From: Siphlonurus alternatus
Taxonomy: Eukaryota > Arthropoda > Insecta > Ephemeroptera > Siphlonuridae
Assembly: GCA_949825025.1 (NCBI GenBank)
Contig: OX463779.1
Coordinates: forward strand, 43,222,249 to 43,286,248
Direction: 5' to 3'
DNA length: 64,000 bases
In this document: positions 13,495 through 64,000 of the stretch, piece after piece
Position numbering within the stretch: position 1 is the stretch's first letter
Layout: the number at the start of each line of letters is the position of its first letter
Made by a program: the position numbers and the translations under genes
The notes under the pieces: model-generated
The model's database searches: none
What the model was told of the DNA's origin: nothing
What the model saw: only the letters and a program-made list of their open reading frames with translations

Positions 13495-13600
13495 AGACAC
13501 ACGACACTCGACGACGCGGGTGAGCGAATGCCTCTGCCTCTGCTGCTGCGACCGCGGATCGCCGAGGATCATATGAAAAAGATGGCGATGTAATGTTTAT
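13495..13600. promoter_or_regulatory. CpG-rich patch about 1.9 kb upstream of UROC1
   Basis: A short GC-rich stretch containing GACGACGCGGG and GACCGCGGATCGCCG, inside AT-rich DNA. It is open on the - strand for about 75 codons, but no protein family is recognised. It could be a promoter or 5' exon of a divergent transcript. Confidence 0.25.
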
Positions 13601-13825
13601 CAATCAACTACAAAGCTTACGGCATCTTCAGACAATCAATGGAAACAGTTTGCAGCTTTGCTCATCGCTAAATATAATTTTCATTCTTTTTGCCATCTAT
13701 TGGTGAAAGTTCTAGTTCATACTTGTAGTTGAATTCATAGTCAATAGGTAGCGCTATATAGCAGATTTGTGTTTAGAGAGCGCTAAATTTCATAAAGTTT
13801 TTAAATTGCTTTTTTTACTGAGCCA

Positions 13826-13890
13826 TGTCTAGAAAATTGTTTGACCAAGGAATTTTCTTGTCTAGAAAATTGTTTGACCAAGGAATTTTC
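13826..13890. repeat. Two-copy 33-bp tandem repeat
   Basis: The unit starting TGTCTAGAAAATTGTTTGAC occurs twice, essentially identical, at 13826 and 13859. Confidence 0.9.
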
Positions 13891-15232
13891 AAACCAATTA
13901 ATTTCTTGGTTAATGTAAGTGTAAAAAATTAAAACTACAGCACTGATTATGATTATTGTTGTATTATAAATTATAAAATGCAAGCCATTATCATTGATTT
14001 CTTTTATTTTTTTATTAGTAATTTGTTGTAAAGCCATGGGCATGCACTGTTTGTTCTTCATTCATCAATCATCAATTATTGTATTCAATTAATCTTTGTT
14101 TATGCTTGTTTCTTTTTTGTAAACAATTTTATTATTTTAATATTATTAAATTAATATTAATACTATTACTGTTCTAATAATAATAATTCTAATAATACGT
14201 ACTGCATGATCGGGTTATATATATTAGTAAAATCCTCATCAGTTAATTAAGTATTTTTTTTTGTTGCGAAGAAAAATATAATATATACTAGCTCGATTAA
14301 TTTCCCCTCATGAAAATCTTAGCTCTAATTTCTTAATTATTATTTTTTAATTAATAGATTAATACATCAATTGTTGTCATATATTACATGTTCTGTTTGT
14401 AAGACCTGAACTGTAGGTTTTCTGCGCTGAATTTCCGCGTGCATTTGGACATAAGGTCGATCGAATGCAGAAAGTGTGAACAGGGTTTTCGAACAACTTT
14501 TAATATTTTTAATTGTTCAATAGAACAGAGTGCATGCATGATTACATAAAAATACTTTAATTAATAGTAAAATAATTAATATTTTGATTAATGGACAACC
14601 TATATAATGAAAATTTTTTATTGTGTAAATGAACAGGGAATGTTCAAAGTTATGCCATAACTGTGATTTTTTTCAAAATTTTTAGAGCTTGGGGGAACTA
14701 TTATTATTATTTTTTTAATTATTGAAAATACAGATAGGGGCGCCCATAGGAGTCACTTCTTAATAAAAATATAGGACCTAAAAGGAGTGGGTTAAAACTT
14801 GAACTTTACTTAACTTTTTAACAATACTTCGATCCCGGACTCAGAAAAATCTGAAATAAATCAGAGTAGCAAAATTTGGTGCCCTCAATTCATTTCTGGA
14901 AAAAAAGGGAAATTCATGCATATGTAGTTTTTCATTAACTGCCATAAAAGCTACAAATCTTAAATTGCAAATTTTAAGTTTTAATCACTCTGCTCTCATG
15001 AGAAGAATTGAAATAGTATTCAGCTATATAATATAAAAAAATAATGACTAATAATTCCGTTTTTTATTTCAACCCTTAATTGTTAGACGACGGGCCATTC
15101 ACGCTAAACGCGGAGCCAATTTTTATAAAAAAGGGGAGATGGGGCTCTTTACGATGAAATAGTGGTTAAATTTTTAATTTCTCCTCTTGCTGACAAAATT
15201 TTGACGGTCCACAACTGCCCCTCCTCCTCGTT

Positions 15233-15358
15233 GTACAGTCATCACCTCTGAAAATTTCCCTTTGCAGCCTTGTTAATAACCATCATGCCCCATAAGAATA
15301 ACACAGCATGGTGATTAACAAGACTGCAAGTGGGAAATTTTCCGAAGCGACGTTTGTA
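15233..15358. mobile_element. MITE family B, copy 1, just upstream of UROC1
   Basis: Inverted termini TACAGTCATCACCTCTGAAA and a diverged complement enclose paired CTTGTTAAT arms. It ends 124 bp before the UROC1 ATG, so it lies in the promoter or 5' UTR. Confidence 0.75.
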
Positions 15359-15482
15359 GCTCCCTGATCTCCACCTGACTGATCAAGCGACGCAGTGAGA
15401 CGCTCAAGGCTGGTCAGACAAGGCAATAAATCGAGCCACGGTGGCGACAGAAAGGTGGCTGAGGACGCCAGAAGTGACCGCG

Positions 15483-24907
<9,425 letters not shown>

Positions 24908-24922
24908 CCTAATCGTTTGTTA

Positions 24923-25090
24923 CCAGAGTGCCAGAATTGACGAAATGTTTAGGTTACATATAAGGGAAGGTCGTAAAAATATCTGGAATATTGAATAGAA
25001 CATTGTTTCCAAAGTGCCAGAATTAACAAATGTTCAGTTTGCATATAAGGGAAGGTCATAAAAATATCTGGAACATTGAATAGGGATGTA
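24923..25090 (+). repeat. Tandem duplication in UROC1 3' UTR
   Basis: Two copies with an 86-bp period share GTGCCAGAATT, CATATAAGGGAAGGTC and AAAAATATCTGGAA. An inverted partial third copy at 25127-25152 could pair with copy 2. Confidence 0.85.
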
Positions 25091-25180
25091 TGTTTTACAA
25101 GTAAATCAATTATTTTCATATAATTTCGAAGTATATGTAAACTGAACATTTTTCCATGCACAAAAGTTATCACGAGCTTT

Positions 25181-25186
25181 AATAAA
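25181..25186 (+). terminator. Candidate UROC1 polyadenylation signal
   Basis: A canonical AATAAA 274 nt after the UROC1 stop and the first clear one downstream. It lies just past the 3' UTR tandem repeat. The cleavage site is not verified. Confidence 0.4.
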
Positions 25187-26078
25187 ATGAATTTCCACTG
25201 ACAATATTTAAGATGAGATCAGTGGGGATAAAAAGAGACTAAAAATTAAAATCAAGATGCGAAAATGAGAAAATACCTCCACTTCTGCTTTCTTTTTTTT
25301 TTTGATCCCCACAGTCTCAAATAAGATCAAATGTGTCATTTTGCATACCTCTTTAACTGTTTAAACTTTTTAATCTTGTAATAAAGAAAGCGATCTTACA
25401 ATTTAATTAAGCTCGTACCCAAAAATAAAGTGATACGTTCTCCCTCGATACACAAATGACAGGGGAAAAATGCTTTTTAAAATCACAGTACGGATTATTG
25501 CATTTCCTGAAAGAGTATTTTTCTTATCTCTATATACGATTAAATTATCATTTATCGCTCCGCGCTTTCTGTAGCGCCTGCTGCTGAGGAGGTATGCCAC
25601 CTGCAGTACTGACAAGCTAAGCAAGTTGCCTACCCATCAAGGGGATTTCAATTTCTGAATAAATGTAAACATGTTTTCACGAGTTTGATATTAAACTTTT
25701 TCAGCAATAATTTTTGATCAACATTAATGTAAAATAAGCTAATTAAATTTATACAGTTTATACGATAATGAGAAAAAAATGTATTAACTTCATGAAATAC
25801 TTTATGAGAATATGTTATTAAAAAACTTTCAAAGAAAAATAAATTAATATTTTTTTGGGTGAAGGAAATCGATATTATACATGAATATGAAGCCAATATT
25901 GTTATTAAAAAGCATTTAATAAAAAGTTAACAGTTTTAATAAAAAAATGCAGCCTAGTTTCATCATTACTAAAATTAAAATACATTCAATATAGCATAGA
26001 ACTACGTTTATATGTCTGTTTTTAACTTTTTAATATTCACATTATTCACAATGATTATAGTTGACAATAAATTTTAAT

Positions 26079-26265
26079 TTAAATTAAGATTTTTAGTGCT
26101 TTTTTGCCATTCGATTATTAAATTATTATGAATACAAAAGTATCAACATTTAAAAGAAAAGAGAGCTAGGTCTCAACCGGGCTCTCTTTTCTTTTAAATG
26201 TTGATACTTGTATTCATAATAATGTAATAATCGGATGGTGAAAAAGCACTAAAAATCTTAATTTA
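26079..26265. repeat. Long near-perfect foldback (about 88-bp arms)
   Basis: Left arm 26079-26166 and right arm 26181-26265 are nearly exact complements around a 14-nt loop. Outer ends read AAATTAAGATTTTTAGTGCT and its complement. Probably a young palindromic MITE. Confidence 0.85.
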
Positions 26266-27001
26266 ATTGTTCAGAAGTAAGAAATTCAACAAAATCTTGA
26301 TTTAAATAAATGTTAATCTTATGAGTTATGAGCTTTATGAGTCGTTCTCAACATTACCATGTAAACGTAATTATTGAACTACAGACCAATAAATACAAAG
26401 TCCACCCCCAGAATTAGCTACAAGTATATCCAATTTCAATTAGAAAATTTTACACAAAGATTAGTTTAATGAAACTAATTTACTTGCAAAGTTCCATGCC
26501 AGAAATGTTAATATAACTACTTCTGGAGGTAATATTTTGCTTATGGATCTGTGGAGACATAGAGAGGCTTATGCTAACAGGCGAGTTCTTAGGAGAGAAG
26601 GAAAACAATGTAAAGTTTGAGGGGCATAATACAATTATTTTGAAACCAACCCTTCTCTACTAGTGGATAGCCAACTCTTAGCGGTGGTCTATTTGAATCA
26701 AAATACTTAAAGACAGAGAAATAATGGTACAATTAAATTATGTTACAGACTTAATCTAAATGTGCTCTTCTTTCATAATGAGACTTGCTGGCCGAGCTGA
26801 GACAACAATAGAAGCTGTTGAACAGAGACAGACAGACAGCAGCTGCATCAGTCAAATGATAAGCTGGATGCACCTCTTATTATTTGATCAATGAATATAG
26901 AAGATTAAGAAGATACGTTACTCCGAAAGAATATGACTATTTTACGTTGAAAAATTATTTAAAATTTATCATTTACACTTTGTCTAATTAATGCATACAT
27001 A

Positions 27002-27093
27002 TTTTCTTCGAAAAAGAAAACTGCAACTTCATTTGTTTGTATGGAGATGAAATTTTCTTGTAAAGAAAAGTTGTATGCAATATTGTATCAAAC
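27002..27093. mobile_element. MITE family A, partial copy
   Basis: Retains CATTTGTTTGTATGGAGATG and AATTTTCTTGTAAAG. The left terminus is lost. Confidence 0.6.
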
Positions 27094-27254
27094 TTTAATT
27101 AAATTTGTAACATAAATTTTACGACTTAATAGCGTCAAAAGCAGATATTTTTTTAAAAATATAATTAAAAAAAAGTGATGAACTCAAAGCATTATTAAAA
27201 TATTTTGAGTAAAGTAACTTGCAGGCAGCCTGTCCGGACACTGTGACAAATTAA

Positions 27255-27260
27255 TTTATT
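27255..27260 (-). terminator. Candidate MED20 polyadenylation signal
   Basis: AATAAA on the - strand about 70 nt past the MED20 stop codon. It is well placed for a short 3' UTR, but the cleavage site is unverified. Confidence 0.45.
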
Positions 27261-27330
27261 TCAACTGCAGCCAGTCGGTCGAAATAACAATAGTAATTAT
27301 GATATCCATTCTTTTTGGGTTTGTGGGAAG

Positions 27331-63609
<36,279 letters not shown>

Positions 63610-64000
63610 CTGGAACAACAACAATCATTTAATTTATATTTTTTCCTTCAAACAGATAAACGGTGGTGCCCTCATCTGCCATTTAAATACATGGTGGCCA
63701 ATTTTTTAACTACTATTTTAATTTTACTTCTGCAATGGTTTGTGAGAGGTACTGACCAAAACAACAATATTAAGTTTATTTTTGTAAACAAGATTGATTG
63801 ATTACTTGGTTGATTGACATTAATTTATTTTATTCCATCCCTAGTCTTATACAATCTTAAAAAGACGAAAATTCGAGGCAAAACTCGGAAGTTTTCTTTT
63901 CCAGTTGCTTTGAATATAACTGTGGGAACGTGGAAACTTGTCAGGACGATCGGTGAGCTTTAAGTTGTGCCCCAATCTAAAAGTAAATAATAGTACTGTA
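63610..64000 (-). other. Start of the MED20 intron upstream of exon A
   Basis: AT-rich DNA after the exon A acceptor. The preceding MED20 exon is not within the window. Confidence 0.7.

Larger units (their letters stand above)
12006..15232. other. Non-coding AT-rich spacer upstream of UROC1
   Basis: No exon is recognised. It contains the CpG-rich patch at 13495-13600 and a 33-bp tandem duplication at 13826-13890. The rest is AT-rich. Confidence 0.4.
24908..27330. other. Spacer between convergent UROC1 and MED20
   Basis: Contains the UROC1 3' UTR repeats and candidate poly-A signal, a long foldback (26079-26265), a partial MITE-A (27002-27093) and the MED20 3' UTR. No further exon is recognised. 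Confidence 0.6.

Overview
This is animal nuclear DNA, most likely from an AT-rich invertebrate. The evidence is two multi-exon genes with GT-AG introns, an animal-type urocanate hydratase, a Mediator subunit, and a dense load of SINEs, palindromic MITE-like elements and microsatellites. I cannot name the species. The coding exons are GC-rich (44 of 48 codons of UROC1 exon 6 end in G or C) inside AT-rich introns and spacers.

Layout. Positions 1-15,482 hold no coding exon that I can recognise. They contain palindromic MITE-like repeats, SINE fragments, a possible LINE 3' end and one small CpG-rich patch at about 13.5 kb. A complete UROC1 gene (urocanate hydratase, histidine catabolism) lies on the + strand from 15,483 to 24,907. 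It has 15 coding exons and encodes 688 residues; every exon joins in frame at canonical splice sites. Its introns run from 54 bp to 2.25 kb and carry several mobile elements. The 3' UTR contains a tandem duplication.

A 2.4 kb spacer with a long foldback separates UROC1 from the convergent MED20 gene (Mediator subunit 20) on the - strand. Three MED20 exons are present: 63,341-63,609, 28,899-29,009 and 27,331-27,420 with the stop. The 5' end lies beyond the right edge. The first of these introns is 34.3 kb long and fills most of the window. It contains only repeats, low-complexity DNA and a CpG-rich promoter-like patch at about 62.5 kb. The last MED20 intron is largely composed of four palindromic repeats.

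The two genes are functionally unrelated. The most unusual content is in the repeats. One SINE family has a 5S-rRNA-like head and another a tRNA-like head, and they share a core of about 75 bp. Two inverted copies of a 490-bp palindromic element carrying CRE palindromes flank a MED20 exon. Another element carries paired ETS-type sites. An NRF1-type palindrome coincides with a UROC1 3' splice site. All homology calls come from reading and remembered family knowledge; no search was run.
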